Shown here: positions 8,887 through 17,949 of the stretch, in pieces | Layout of the letters: each line of letters begins with the position of its first letter | Position numbering within the stretch: the first letter of the stretch is position 1 | From: ECT2AJA-110-A sp035399845 | GTDB lineage: Bacteria > Planctomycetota > Phycisphaerae > UBA1845 > UTPLA1 | DNA: 64,000 nucleotides | Direction: 5' to 3' | Assembly: GCA_035399845.1 (NCBI GenBank) | Contig: DAOPJV010000001.1 | Coordinates: forward strand, 1-64,000 | Notes under the pieces: model-generated | The model's database searches: none | What the model was told of the DNA's origin: nothing | Seen by the model: the letters and a program-made list of their open reading frames with translations, nothing else | Translations under genes and position numbers: made by a program

Positions 8887-10284
8887 CTACTGAATGATCG
8901 GCAGCTTTCCGTCGGCGGGGCGGGCGACGAGATCATACTCGTGTGTTCCCGTGCAGCGCACCTTGACGATGTCGCCGGGGTCAAATTCACCACCTTCAAC
9001 GTATACGATGCTGTCGACTTCGGGCGCCTGGCCCTCGTGTCGCGCCGGGTAGATACCATCCTCGCCGTAGTCGTCGATGAGCACGTCGAATTTCGCGCCG
9101 ATGCGGCCTTCGTTTCGTTCGAACGCGACGTCCTGCTGCGTGAGCATGAGTTCCTCGACGCGCTCCTCGATCAGTTCCTGCGGAAGATGCGTCTTCATGT
9201 TGTGGGCCGGCGTGCCGGGCTCATTCGAATAGGGGAAGACGCCGAGCATGTCGAAGCCGAAATCCCGGATGAAGTCGTGGAGTTCGTCGTGATCCTCCTG
9301 TGTTTCGCCCGGAAAGCCGGAGATGAACGTTGTGCGAATGCTCACGCCGGGAATGCGATCGCGCAGTTTCTCCAGCAGAACTTCCGTTTCCTTTCGCGTG
9401 ACGCGGCGATGCATCGACCTGAGCACGCGATCGGAGATGTGCTGCAGCGGAATGTCGATGTACTTCGCGATGCGTTCATTCTCGGCGATTGCGTCGATCA
9501 TCTCGTCGGTGAAGTCCGACGGATAGGCGTACATCAGCCGAATCCAATGGGCGCCGTCCAGTGTGTTGAGCGTCTTCAGCAGCCCTGAGAGTCCTGGCGC
9601 ATAGCCGATGTCCTGGCCGTAGCTCGTCGTGTCCTGTCCGATGAGGTTGATTTCGACGGCGCCGTCGGCGATCAGTTCCCTCGCCTCGTCCATGATCTCG
9701 TCGACGCCCTTGCAGTGCATGGGACCGCGGATGGACGGGATCGTGCAGAAGGTGCACTTCTGGTTGCAGCCCTCGCTCATGCGGAGGTAGGCGTAATGGG
9801 CGGGGGTGAGGCGGAGTCGGGCGCGATCGGACTTGTTGGCGTCCTTCCACGAGGACTCGTGGTAGGTTCCGAGGAAGAGCACGCTGCCGGGTGACGCCGG
9901 CGTGTCGCTGTCCGCCGACTGTTCGGCCGCGGCCTTCACAGCGCGGACGATGTCCTGTCGGTTGTTGACGCCCACGAGCGCGTCGATTTCCGGAACGTCC
10001 CGCATGAGCCCCTGGCCGTCGCGCTGGACGAGGCAGCCCGCCGCAATGATCCGCTGGACGCGGCCGCTGCGTTTGTGTTCGGCGATCTCGCGAAGCACGT
10101 CGACAGCCTCGTCGCGGGAGGCGCTGAGGAAGCCGCAAGTGTTGACGATGACGACGTCGCCGATTCCGGAGTCGTCGCTGACGATGGGGCATCCGGCCTC
10201 GGCGAGCAGTCCGAGCATCTTTTCGGAGTCGACGAGGTTCTTCGGGCAACCCAGGGATACGAAAGACACGCTCGGCATCGGCAT
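8887..10284 (-). CDS. rimO: Ribosomal protein uS12 methylthiotransferase
   Basis: RimO adds a methylthio group to an aspartate of ribosomal protein uS12, using two 4Fe-4S clusters and S-adenosylmethionine. The 465-residue product has the N-terminal cluster domain (SLGCPKNLVDSE with Cys13, then Cys50 in VNTCGF and Cys84 in AGCLVQ), the radical-SAM motif CNQKCTFC (Cys173, 177, 180) and a C-terminal TRAM domain. The LGCPKN signature separates RimO from the related tRNA enzyme MiaB. I chose ATG 10284 because GGAG lies 10 bases upstream; 10278 is also possible. It stands alone, downstream of the PEP-CTERM gene terminator. Confidence 0.95.
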   Translation of the reverse strand: MPMPSVSFVSLGCPKNLVDSEKMLGLLAEAGCPIVSDDSGIGDVVIVNTCGFLSASRDEAVDVLREIAEHKRSGRVQRIIAAGCLVQRDGQGLMRDVPEIDALVGVNNRQDIVRAVKAAAEQSADSDTPASPGSVLFLGTYHESSWKDANKSDRARLRLTPAHYAYLRMSEGCNQKCTFCTIPSIRGPMHCKGVDEIMDEARELIADGAVEINLIGQDTTSYGQDIGYAPGLSGLLKTLNTLDGAHWIRLMYAYPSDFTDEMIDAIAENERIAKYIDIPLQHISDRVLRSMHRRVTRKETEVLLEKLRDRIPGVSIRTTFISGFPGETQEDHDELHDFIRDFGFDMLGVFPYSNEPGTPAHNMKTHLPQELIEERVEELMLTQQDVAFERNEGRIGAKFDVLIDDYGEDGIYPARHEGQAPEVDSIVYVEGGEFDPGDIVKVRCTGTHEYDLVARPADGKLPIIQ

Positions 10285-10430
10285 ACGGTTCGGGCTCCAA
10301 ACGGGGATTCGCACCGGGGCGGGCGGGCGCCTCCGGACGCGACGATTCGGCGAATCGGGGGATTATATCTGAATCGGCGTCGATCGGGGCGCCGGGCCTC
10401 GTTACGCGGACGGTCCCCGGCTTGGCGCAC

Positions 10431-10460
10431 AAAAATGCCCGGGGCGAAAGGGCCCCGGGC
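10431..10460 (-). terminator. Rho-independent terminator of the PEP-CTERM gene
   Basis: On the minus strand a 9-bp GC stem (GCCCGGGGC, 10437-10445 with 10452-10460) is followed by ATTTTTG. It lies 37 bases after the stop of the gene ending at 10498. Confidence 0.88.
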
Positions 10461-10497
10461 GCATCGTAGGAGAGAGCGTGGATCGACCGTCAGAATG

Positions 10498-11265
10498 TCA
10501 GGCCGTTCGGCGTCGGCGAATCAGGGCGACGCCGCCGAGGGCGAGCAGCGAGAGCGTCGCCGGCTCGGGGACATACTGGATTGTGTCAATGGCGCCCGAC
10601 CCGCCGAGGACGAAGACGACGCGGTCAAAGCCCGTCGCCGTGCCCCGAGACATCGGGTCCAGGTCGTTGATGCCGATCGGGTTGATGCGATTGGCGGAGT
10701 TGTTGCCGTACACGACTGTCGGATCGTAGTACTGGCCGGCCGTGACGAACTCGTCAAACGCGATCGAGTCCAGAAGCACGCCGTTGAGGTAGAACTGGAT
10801 CATGCCGTCTTCCGACGTGATGCTCTCGACGTCGATCAGGTCGAAGCCGACGCTCGTGATCTGCGTGTCGAAGTCGAGGATCAGTTCGCCGGCGGGGCGG
10901 CTGCCTTCGTCGTTCGGCGTCGCAAGGATGCCGGGCGACGACAGGGCGCTCGTCTGCGACAGGATCAGCGCGTTGCCGAGCGACGTATTCGGCGCGAGGT
11001 TGCCGGCGTCCCAGTTGGGGCCGATCAGGTCCGGATCCGGCGTCGAGCCGGCGAACTCCGTATTGAAGATCGCCGCGATGTCGAAGGCCCGATTCGGGTT
11101 GTTCGCCGAGATCGTGACACCGTCGGACCCCTGCAGCTGGTTGGTCATGATCTGACCGTGCGAAAAGCCGCCAAAGTCGATCACGCCGGCGTTGGCGCTG
11201 GCGGCGACGGCGATGGCGGAGACAAGACTGAGTGAGAATGTTCGGATTCGGTTTCTGGTCGTCAT
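10498..11265 (-). CDS. PEP-CTERM secreted protein
   Basis: 255 residues: a signal peptide at 1-26 (cleavage after ANA), a beta-rich domain with spaced Gly/Asn, and a canonical C-terminal sorting tail (YVPEPATLSLLAL, hydrophobic, then IRRRRTA). The central part (about 130-200: ILDFDTQITSVGFDLIDVE, YLNGVLLDSI) resembles the lectin-like or jelly-roll domains often attached to PEP-CTERM, so an extracellular binding role is plausible. Exosortase would cut at PEP and anchor or release the protein; no exosortase gene is in this window. A clear terminator follows. Confidence 0.88.
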   Translation of the reverse strand: MTTRNRIRTFSLSLVSAIAVAASANAGVIDFGGFSHGQIMTNQLQGSDGVTISANNPNRAFDIAAIFNTEFAGSTPDPDLIGPNWDAGNLAPNTSLGNALILSQTSALSSPGILATPNDEGSRPAGELILDFDTQITSVGFDLIDVESITSEDGMIQFYLNGVLLDSIAFDEFVTAGQYYDPTVVYGNNSANRINPIGINDLDPMSRGTATGFDRVVFVLGGSGAIDTIQYVPEPATLSLLALGGVALIRRRRTA

Positions 11266-11592
11266 GGCGAAAATCCCCCCGATTTCATGCCACTTCGAAA
11301 TGTGTCAGTATTCCGACGTCGGTATGCGCTACCGCGTCGTCGATGGTATGCGTCGCGTCAGCGCCCGTTCAAATCGAGGCGCCGAGAATGCGAGGCGACT
11401 GCTGATTGGGCCCGCCGCCGCGGACTAATCTGGGACGGCCGGAACACGCGGCGGGGCGATAAGCCGTGCGGAGGCGCCAAGTCGCGCCGGCCGGTCGTGG
11501 GTCCGAGATTGCGTTGCACTGACGGCTGACCTAAGCTCCGCACGCGAAAGACGCGGTTTCGGCGGGCGCCAGAGCAGGGGTATTGGCAATCC
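11266..11592. other. Intergenic spacer, nothing recognised
   Basis: A 327-base divergent spacer between the PEP-CTERM gene and the DinB-fold gene. It must hold both promoters. I saw no hairpin family member, RNA gene or credible short gene. Confidence 0.5.
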
Positions 11593-12129
11593 ATGCGGTT
11601 TGAGCTTGATCAGGCGATGGACGTTCTCCGGAGGACCCCCGGCGCGCTGACGGCCATGCTTGAAGGGCTGGGCGCCTGCTGGGTGGAGGGGCGTTACGGC
11701 GAGGGGACATTCCATCCCTTCGACGTCGTCGGCCATCTGATTCATGCGGACCAGGCGGACTGGATCCCCCGTGTTCGCTGGATTCTCGAGCATGGCGAAA
11801 CGGCGCCCTTCGAGCCCTTCGATCGATATGCGATGTACGAGGCGAGTCGCGGCAAGTCGATGAGGCGGCTCCTGGCGGAGTTTGCGTCTGTCCGAGAGGG
11901 GCGCCTGGCGGAGCTGGCGGCGCTGAATCTGAGTGAATCGCAGCTTGACTTGTATGGTCAACATCCGGCGCTGGGGCGCGTCACGATGCGCCAGCTGCTG
12001 GCAACGTGGGTCGCCCACGATCTGAACCACATTCACCAGGTCGCCAAGGCCATGGCGTTTCAGTATGAAGAGGCCGTTGGACCCTGGCGCGGGCATCTGG
12101 GCGTATTCCCGAAGGCGGATTCGAATTGA
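11593..12129 (+). CDS. DinB-family four-helix protein
   Basis: 178 residues, the usual size for DinB/YfiT metal-binding proteins. These are four-helix bundles with three histidines coordinating a divalent metal and include bacillithiol or mycothiol transferases and hydrolases; most members have no known substrate. The expected histidines are visible: GHLIH near residue 47 and the closely spaced VAHDLNHIHQ near residues 139-148. No signal peptide. It runs in the same direction as the leucyl aminopeptidase 54 bases downstream, so the two could be co-transcribed. Confidence 0.82.
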   Translation: MRFELDQAMDVLRRTPGALTAMLEGLGACWVEGRYGEGTFHPFDVVGHLIHADQADWIPRVRWILEHGETAPFEPFDRYAMYEASRGKSMRRLLAEFASVREGRLAELAALNLSESQLDLYGQHPALGRVTMRQLLATWVAHDLNHIHQVAKAMAFQYEEAVGPWRGHLGVFPKADSN

Positions 12130-12183
12130 CGCGGCGATCGATGGATCGCTTTGTGAGTGTTCATACAGGGAAGTGAGACATCC

Positions 12184-13689
12184 ATGAAAATCGACATGCC
12201 GACTGTTGAATGCAAACCGCTGACGCCGCGCCTCGGCGCCGACGTCCTGCTGATTCCCGTGAGTGTCTCGAAGGGGAAGGTGTCGGCGGTCAGACTGACG
12301 GGCCTGGATTCGAAAATCGTCGCCCGGGTCAACGAACTCGTTCAGCGCTATCACGGCGGCGAAAACGTCGGCGCGATTGAATCGCAGGTGCTGCCGATGA
12401 GCTCGACCTTTGGTCGGGCGGCGCTCGTCTGCGTGACGAAGGATGGCGAGGCAAGCGACAGGCACGTGCGCAACGCGGCGGGCTCGGCGCAGGGCTGGTG
12501 CAGGTCGATTCGGGCACGGCGCGTGGCCGTCTGGTCGGACGCGCTGGATTCAGACGCGGCGCTGTCGGCCTGGGTCGAGGGATTCTGTCTCGGCGGATTC
12601 CGATTTACGGAGCTGCGCGAGAAGAAGCCGAAGGAAGCCAGCGTCGGCGCCCCGGTGATGACCCTGATTGCGTCGGCGAAGCGAATGGCAAAGACGCGGA
12701 AACTGGCGTCGAACGCGGCGAAGCTCAGCGAGGCGACGAACCTCGCTCGCCATCTGGGTCATCTGCCGCCGAATCTCGTGCATCCGGAATCGCTGGCGCG
12801 GATGTGCCAGGCGATCGCGAAGAAGTACAAGCTCAAGTGCACGGTCTTCGATCACAGGCGGATGGAGCGCGAGAAGATGGGCGCGTTCCTGGCCGTCGGC
12901 ATGGGCTCGGCCAGCAAGCCGCGGATGATCATCCTGGAGTACGCCGGAAAGGGCGGCGCGAAGTCGAAGCCTATCGCCTTCGTCGGTAAGGCCGTCACGC
13001 TGGACACGGGCGGCTATTCCATCAAGCCGGCCGCCAGCATCCCGGACATGAAGTATGACAAGCAGGGCGGCATGGCCGTCATCGGCGCGCTCGCGGCGTG
13101 TTCGATGCTGGGCGTGAAGCAGCGTGTCATCGGGATCATCGGCGCCGCCGAGAACATGATCTCAGGGGAGGCGTATCGACCGGGCGATATCATCCGCGCG
13201 AGCAACGGCCGCACGATCGAAGTGCTGAACACGGACGCCGAGGGACGGCTCGTCCTGGCCGACTGCCTGCACTATGCGGAGAAGACGTTCAAGCCGAGCG
13301 CGATGGTCGATCTGGCGACGCTGACGGGCGCCTGCGAAGTGGCGCTCGGCCACGAGTGCGCGGGCCTGATGTCACGCAACGACAAGCTCGCCGACGCGCT
13401 GCTGGCCAGCGGCGACGCGACGGACGAGCGATTGTGGCGCCTGCCGCTGTGGCCGATCTATCGCGAGCAGATCGCGGGAACCGACAGCGACGTGAAGAAC
13501 ATCGGCAGTCGCGCCGGTGGCGCCATTACAGCGGCGACATTCCTGCAGGAGTTTGTGACGGAAAAGACGCCGTGGGCGCACCTGGACATCGCCGGCACGG
13601 CGACGACGGACAAGGCGCTGCCGACGTCGCCCGTCGGGGCGACAGGATTTGGCGTGCGGTTGCTGATGGATTACCTGGGGCGTCATTAA
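12184..13689 (+). CDS. pepA: Leucyl aminopeptidase (M17 family)
   Basis: A two-metal cytosolic aminopeptidase removing N-terminal residues from peptides. The 501-residue length fits the family. The catalytic half has the metal- and substrate-binding motifs GKAVTLDTGGYSIKP, KYDKQGG and the signature NTDAEGRLVLADCL. The N-terminal half (about 1-165) is the usual variable domain. The start at 12184 follows GGGAAGTGAG; an upstream Met at 12157 has no such site. It follows the DinB gene closely and is followed by the RAYT unit on the other strand. Confidence 0.95.
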   Translation: MKIDMPTVECKPLTPRLGADVLLIPVSVSKGKVSAVRLTGLDSKIVARVNELVQRYHGGENVGAIESQVLPMSSTFGRAALVCVTKDGEASDRHVRNAAGSAQGWCRSIRARRVAVWSDALDSDAALSAWVEGFCLGGFRFTELREKKPKEASVGAPVMTLIASAKRMAKTRKLASNAAKLSEATNLARHLGHLPPNLVHPESLARMCQAIAKKYKLKCTVFDHRRMEREKMGAFLAVGMGSASKPRMIILEYAGKGGAKSKPIAFVGKAVTLDTGGYSIKPAASIPDMKYDKQGGMAVIGALAACSMLGVKQRVIGIIGAAENMISGEAYRPGDIIRASNGRTIEVLNTDAEGRLVLADCLHYAEKTFKPSAMVDLATLTGACEVALGHECAGLMSRNDKLADALLASGDATDERLWRLPLWPIYREQIAGTDSDVKNIGSRAGGAITAATFLQEFVTEKTPWAHLDIAGTATTDKALPTSPVGATGFGVRLLMDYLGRH

Positions 13690-13714
13690 GGGCCGACACG
13701 CCGAATTAGATCCT

Positions 13715-13736
13715 TAGGTCGGGGCATCGACCCGAC
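13715..13736 (-). repeat. REP-like palindrome at the 3' side of the RAYT gene
   Basis: 22 bases with near-complementary arms GTCGGG and CCCGAC. The reverse complement of the palindrome at 14401-14422 matches it at 21 of 22 positions, so the RAYT gene is bracketed by an inverted pair. Confidence 0.85.
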
Positions 13737-13737
13737 A

Positions 13738-14337
13738 TCACTCACCGGTTGCTTCGGAAGTCCCTGAGAAATCCGGCGTAGCTGCCGTTCGGTTGTTGCA
13801 CGCGCAACACCAATCCAATGGGTAGACGCCTGAACGTACCCAGTTCGAAAACGACGACCACGCCCAAGCGTGTGGGCATGATGCGAGGCCGTGTTTTGCG
13901 GGATTGAAGTGGATGTAGTCCACGTGTCGCCGAAAGTCCACGTCGTCACGAATCGTATGTTCCCAGAATCGAGGCTGCCAGAATCCCGTCAGTCCCTTGC
14001 GATGCTGTCCCTGAGAGATGGCGCCGGGTTGACCTCCCTGTCGCCGGTAGTTCCGACTGAACGATTCCTTGATTTTTCGCCAACGGGTGGAAAAGTCAGC
14101 GTCGCCCTCTGGCTGGGTCCAAATCAAATGAAGATGATCCGGAAGCAGGACAATTGCGTTAATCTCAAATGGGCGGCGGCGTCTGGTTTGATCGATGGAA
14201 TGCCGGAGAACTTCACGAGCCAGGGAGTCGGCAAAAATGGGGTGGCGTCGGTGAGTCACGACCGTGAAGAAAAACGTTCCCCCAGGTTGGTGTGAGCGGC
14301 GGAAATTTGGCACAGCCAGAGCGTAGCCCGTCCTCAT
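13738..14337 (-). CDS. REP-associated tyrosine transposase (RAYT)
   Basis: 199 residues of the Y1/HUH TnpA_REP class, which cleave single-stranded DNA at REP hairpins. The HUH motif is seen as LPDHLHLIW (residues about 65-73) and the likely catalytic tyrosine in HVDYIHFNPAKHG (near 140). The N-terminal FFFTVVTHRR strand and the WQPRFWEHTIRDD block are typical. The gene lies between two inverted 22-bp palindromes (13715-13736 and 14401-14422), the usual REP-RAYT-REP arrangement. It appears intact. RAYTs are single-copy domesticated relatives of IS200/IS605 transposases. Confidence 0.93.
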   Translation of the reverse strand: MRTGYALAVPNFRRSHQPGGTFFFTVVTHRRHPIFADSLAREVLRHSIDQTRRRRPFEINAIVLLPDHLHLIWTQPEGDADFSTRWRKIKESFSRNYRRQGGQPGAISQGQHRKGLTGFWQPRFWEHTIRDDVDFRRHVDYIHFNPAKHGLASCPHAWAWSSFSNWVRSGVYPLDWCCACNNRTAATPDFSGTSEATGE

Positions 14338-14400
14338 TTGGCGTCATAGGAGACTGGAGCTTACGGGCGCCATATAGGTGACACGGGACCGTCGGGAATT

Positions 14401-14422
14401 GTCGGGTCGATGACCCGACCTA
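14401..14422 (+). repeat. REP-like palindrome at the 5' side of the RAYT gene
   Basis: Perfect 8-bp arms GTCGGGTC and GACCCGAC with a 3-base loop, followed by CTA. It is the inverted partner of 13715-13736 (one mismatch in 22) and a candidate substrate for the RAYT. Confidence 0.88.
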
Positions 14423-14465
14423 CGGACTCGCACCAGCGTCCGGAAGGGATGCCGGGACAAGAGGG

Positions 14466-14512
14466 GTACGAGAAGGGATTCTCGTACCAGCGACGGGAAG
14501 GGATTCTCGTAC
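14466..14512 (+). repeat. Tandem GAGAAGGGATTCTC hairpins
   Basis: GTACGAGA-AGGGAT-TCTCGTAC (14466-14487) followed by a degenerate second unit. It belongs to the same family as the hairpins at 37965, 38213, 38996, 39171 and 53587 and abuts the 3' end of the phosphatase gene. Confidence 0.8.
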
Positions 14513-14523
14513 CAGCGACTGAC

Positions 14524-15357
14524 CTACGTTCGTCGGTACAGTACATAGGTCAGATCGTCCGGCTTGCTGGGGCGTGTGGGCGCCTGTTCGCCGATCATGC
14601 GCGTTTCGATGCGGGTTCGCAGCGTCTCCGCGGCCTTGAGCAGCGGGCCCTTGCGAACCGTATCGACGATCTCCTTCGTATGCAGATTGTCGTAGAGACC
14701 GTCCGTGGCCAGCAGCACGGTATCCTTCGCGCCGAGTTTCAGGATCGGTCCGATCTCGATGCGCATCGTGTCGGTTCCGATGATGTTGGACACGATGTGC
14801 CGATCCTCGTGATGCATCGCTTCCTTCTCGTCGAGGATGCCGGCTTCGACGGCGTACCCCACGGGCGAATGCGCCACGGTCTGCAGCTTGACGAGACCGC
14901 GCTGGCCGACGACGAGAATCGCCGAGTCTCCCGCGTGATAGGTGCGCAGCGTGTCGCCATCGATGTCCACGACAGCCAGCGTCGTGCCGGCGTCCATGCG
15001 CAGCTCTTTCACGGCGGTATTGGCCGCTTCAAATCCGTTGAGAATGGCGTCGCGCAGGTCCGCGCCCGTCGTGATCGCTTCCTGCACGTGGCCGGCGAGT
15101 GTTTCCAGGGCGGCGCGCGACGCCTTTTCGCCGCCGGCGTGACCGCCGAGACCATCGGCGACGGCGAGCATGAGGCGTTCATCTCCGGCGGAAGCGATGA
15201 GGAAGGCGTCCTGGTTGACGCGAAGATCGACGACCTCGGGACTGGGATCCTGCCAGCCGCGTGTGAAGACGACGACGCGTCCCTGCGGCAGATCGTGTCG
15301 ATCCGGCGTCGTCATGTCGCGTTCGCACGCGATGATGAGGTTGTCGTCTTCGCTCAT
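14524..15357 (-). CDS. PP2C-type serine/threonine phosphatase
   Basis: 277 residues of the metal-dependent PPM family, which removes phosphate from Ser/Thr residues. Visible motifs are VADGLGGHAGG (metal-binding Asp), MDAGTTL, TYHAGDS and LLATDGLYD. No membrane segment, so cytosolic. The start at 15357 is chosen because its ATG overlaps the TGA of the upstream kinase gene (ATGA), which implies translational coupling; an in-frame Met at 15369 would overlap further. The pairing suggests the phosphatase reverses the modification made by that kinase. Confidence 0.92.
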   Translation of the reverse strand: MSEDDNLIIACERDMTTPDRHDLPQGRVVVFTRGWQDPSPEVVDLRVNQDAFLIASAGDERLMLAVADGLGGHAGGEKASRAALETLAGHVQEAITTGADLRDAILNGFEAANTAVKELRMDAGTTLAVVDIDGDTLRTYHAGDSAILVVGQRGLVKLQTVAHSPVGYAVEAGILDEKEAMHHEDRHIVSNIIGTDTMRIEIGPILKLGAKDTVLLATDGLYDNLHTKEIVDTVRKGPLLKAAETLRTRIETRMIGEQAPTRPSKPDDLTYVLYRRT

Positions 15358-16088
15358 TGCGAGGTCCATGTAAACGTTTCGAGATACTCGCGCAGTTGCC
15401 GTGCGCTTGGGAAACGTTTGGAGATCAGGTCGCGGCGCAGGCCACAGCAGACGGCTTTCAGCTCGGGCGGCTGGTTCCTGTAATGCTCCTTCCCGCCGAC
15501 GGCGTCGTAGAGCACACGCACGAGCTGGATGACGTCTTCGCGAATTGCGGCGGCGCTGGCGGCGCCCCAGTGATAGAAATCGACGAGCTTGATGTCGAAA
15601 TCGATGCCCTTGCGCTCGATCAGGATGTTCTCGTCGTGGATATCGCCGTGGTATTCGCGCACCTTGTGAATCTGTTCGAGCCCGAGCGCGAGGGCGTGCA
15701 GCAGGTGCAGCGCCTGAAAGGTATCGAGCCGCTGGTTGGGCTGTCGCGCGAGGAATTTCGTGAGCAGTTCACCTTCGACGAACTCACTGATGAGACACGT
15801 CACGGCGCCGCGCCTGAACCGCACGACTTCTGAATGATGGTACTGAATGACGATCGTGCAGTTCCGCAGGCGATTGAGTTTCTGCGCGTAGAACTTCACG
15901 GCGCGATCGCGCTGATTGCGCTGCGGAAAGAAGAGCTTGGCGGCGCGCTGAATGCCCGTGCGGCGCTCGATGACTTTGTAGACCTCGCCCTCCCATCCAC
16001 CGCCGATAAAGGAATCCACGACGTATTTCCCGCCAATGACGCGGCCCGGCGGCAGGTTGAAGCTCGTGATCTCGTTCTTCGTGGTCAT
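15354..16088 (-). CDS. Divergent serine/threonine protein kinase
   Basis: 244 residues, little more than one kinase domain. Seen are the glycine loop (IGGGWEGEVYKV, 28-39), the ATP-binding lysine (AAKLFF, Lys51), the catalytic loop YHGDIHDENILI (HGD at 147-149 in place of HRD) and VDFYHWG at 170 in place of DFG. The catalytic Asp149 and Asn154 and the metal-binding Asp170 are kept, so it may still be active. It has no membrane anchor or sensory domain. The frame is open upstream to 16499, but ATG 16088 begins the conserved domain. It is coupled by ATGA to the PP2C phosphatase. Confidence 0.88.
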   Translation of the reverse strand: MTTKNEITSFNLPPGRVIGGKYVVDSFIGGGWEGEVYKVIERRTGIQRAAKLFFPQRNQRDRAVKFYAQKLNRLRNCTIVIQYHHSEVVRFRRGAVTCLISEFVEGELLTKFLARQPNQRLDTFQALHLLHALALGLEQIHKVREYHGDIHDENILIERKGIDFDIKLVDFYHWGAASAAAIREDVIQLVRVLYDAVGGKEHYRNQPPELKAVCCGLRRDLISKRFPSARQLREYLETFTWTSQ

Positions 16089-16306
16089 ACGGAAGGCGAA
16101 TCCATGATTGTCGCGCCGGCGGCGAACGCGCGCCGGTCTTTGAGCGTTCTGTGTAAGGCGGCGCGGTTTTGTTTGCAAGTCGGATGGCGAATGTGCCGCG
16201 TCGTTGGCGAGGATTTTCGAGGGAGCGATTGTTAGAATGGGGGCATCTGCGATCCGGCAATTCGGGCCGCCGGACAGTGAACGGTACGCGCCGGAGGAAA
16301 CGGGCC

Positions 16307-17485
16307 ATGACGATTCGCGTGCGATGCAAGTGTGGGAAGTCCCTGAAGATTGAGGAGCGACTGGCGGGCAGAAAGCTCTCATGCCCGGCGTGTGAGCGCC
16401 CTTTCCGTATTCCGGCGGAGAAGTTCGAGGCGGTCCGGCGGCGCAGGTCGGATGAGGGAACGCCGGTCGCGCCGAAGTCGGACGTTGCGCTTCCCGCAAG
16501 CCTCGACGAGGATCTCACGGCGGCCGGATCCGGGGCGATCGCTCTGTCGCAGGACGATCTCCCTGGTGAACTGAAGCTGCAGGGTGACGGCGCAGAGAGC
16601 GAGGCGGCGCCCGCGGCGCTGACGGTCCTCGACGGACCAAACGAAGTGGCCTACGCCGCGGACCCGACGGCGCGGATCCAGGGAGATCGCCGCGTCGCCG
16701 ATCCGATCTCCGGGCCGAAGCGCGGGTTCTTCGCCGACATGGGGACGAGCTTCATCTATCCATGCAAGAGTGTGAATAACCTCGTGACGCTGGCGATCGT
16801 GTTCGCTGTCTCCGCCGCCGGCGATCTCTGCTCAGTCATGCCGAACGGCTGCTTCATGATCTTTGTGAAGTTCCTGGTATGGGTCATCATCGGCGGCTGG
16901 TTCGCGTCGATGTACTTCGCCGTCATTCAGGAAACGGCGTCGGGTTCGGAGGATATGCCCGGCCTGACGCTGGAGGACGGATGGTGGGACGGCATCTTCG
17001 CGCCGGCGTTTCGCTACCTGGGCGCCATTGCCGTCGTCCTGGCGCCGGCGATCTTCCTGACGATCGCCGAGGGCGCCGGACGGCTTCCGTCATTCATGAC
17101 GTCACTGATACCGATCTGGTTCATCGGCGGCGTGTTCCTGCTTCCGATGTCGATGATGCTCTTCGCGTTTCGTTCGGCGTCGACGATTTTCCGGCTCGAT
17201 CTGGTCCTCGTGACCATTGCCAAGACAATTCTCCCCTACCTGGCGATCTGGGGGATGCTCCTGCTCGTCTCCGTGCTGATCGTGCTGGCGCAGGGCGGCG
17301 CGACCGTTCTCAGCACGCTGATCGGCGTGTCGCTTGTCTCGATGTCCGCCGGCGGATTCCTTTCCGGCCTTGCGATGCGGATCGTTCTCTCCTGGATCAG
17401 CGTCTATTTCACGATTGTCGCCATGCGCACGATCGGTCTGTATTACCTGCACTTCAAACGACGTTTCGTCTTCATCATGGAATAG
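16307..17485 (+). CDS. Polytopic membrane protein with N-terminal zinc ribbon
   Basis: 392 residues. The first 35 residues form a zinc-ribbon of the MJ0042/CxCG type (VRCKCGKSLKI ... SCPACERPFRIP), followed by an acidic, Ala-rich linker to about residue 140 and a C-terminal domain with about six membrane helices (for example TLAIVFAVSAAGDLC, FVKFLVWVIIGGW, VLAPAIFLTIAEG). Cytosolic zinc ribbon plus linker plus membrane domain is a frequent planctomycete layout of unknown role. The start at 16307 follows GGAGG. It is divergent from the kinase/phosphatase pair, which raises the possibility of joint regulation. Confidence 0.8.
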   Translation: MTIRVRCKCGKSLKIEERLAGRKLSCPACERPFRIPAEKFEAVRRRRSDEGTPVAPKSDVALPASLDEDLTAAGSGAIALSQDDLPGELKLQGDGAESEAAPAALTVLDGPNEVAYAADPTARIQGDRRVADPISGPKRGFFADMGTSFIYPCKSVNNLVTLAIVFAVSAAGDLCSVMPNGCFMIFVKFLVWVIIGGWFASMYFAVIQETASGSEDMPGLTLEDGWWDGIFAPAFRYLGAIAVVLAPAIFLTIAEGAGRLPSFMTSLIPIWFIGGVFLLPMSMMLFAFRSASTIFRLDLVLVTIAKTILPYLAIWGMLLLVSVLIVLAQGGATVLSTLIGVSLVSMSAGGFLSGLAMRIVLSWISVYFTIVAMRTIGLYYLHFKRRFVFIME

Positions 17486-17949
17486 CGGCCGAACCGGCGA
17501 GGTCATCGTCGCTCACAGGAAGTAGACGCGTTATCACGGCGCCTCGGCCACACAAAGAAACGCAACTATCACGACGGCGCCGCGTTGCGTGCAGCACTCG
17601 CGCGCTGAACCACCCCGTTTTTTCCAATGATTGGGTTGGATTCCCCCATCCGAGTTCCCCAACGTGGGGGCCACTCCGTTGAGACGCCTGTCTTTGTGCG
17701 GGGCGTGAATACGTTTTTCCGGTCCGTGCGCCGTCATTGGGCGCCGCATGGCACGGGGGTTGCTCTCCGGGGAGATTCGCGAAGGACGACACGAAATCGT
17801 CTGGTCGCAGGGAGTGAGACATGAAACCTGTTGCGGAACATTCGCCATTCGCAGGCTCGCTGGAGCGACGTGTCTCGCTGCGATTCGACGGAAAACGATC
17901 TTCTTCGGCGTGCAGCGTATGGACGCTCCTCGCAAATGGGAGACGACCA
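17486..17949. other. Intergenic spacer, nothing recognised
   Basis: 464 bases between the zinc-ribbon membrane protein and the thrombospondin-repeat protein. Frames are open here, but codon use is irregular and no start has a convincing ribosome binding site before 17950. I see no known RNA or repeat family member. Confidence 0.5.

Noticed and set aside
13749..14540. Whole RAYT region as a full IS200/IS605 insertion sequence
   Set aside because: No TnpB, no typical left and right ends beyond the REP pair, and the protein is of the RAYT type, so it is not called as an IS.
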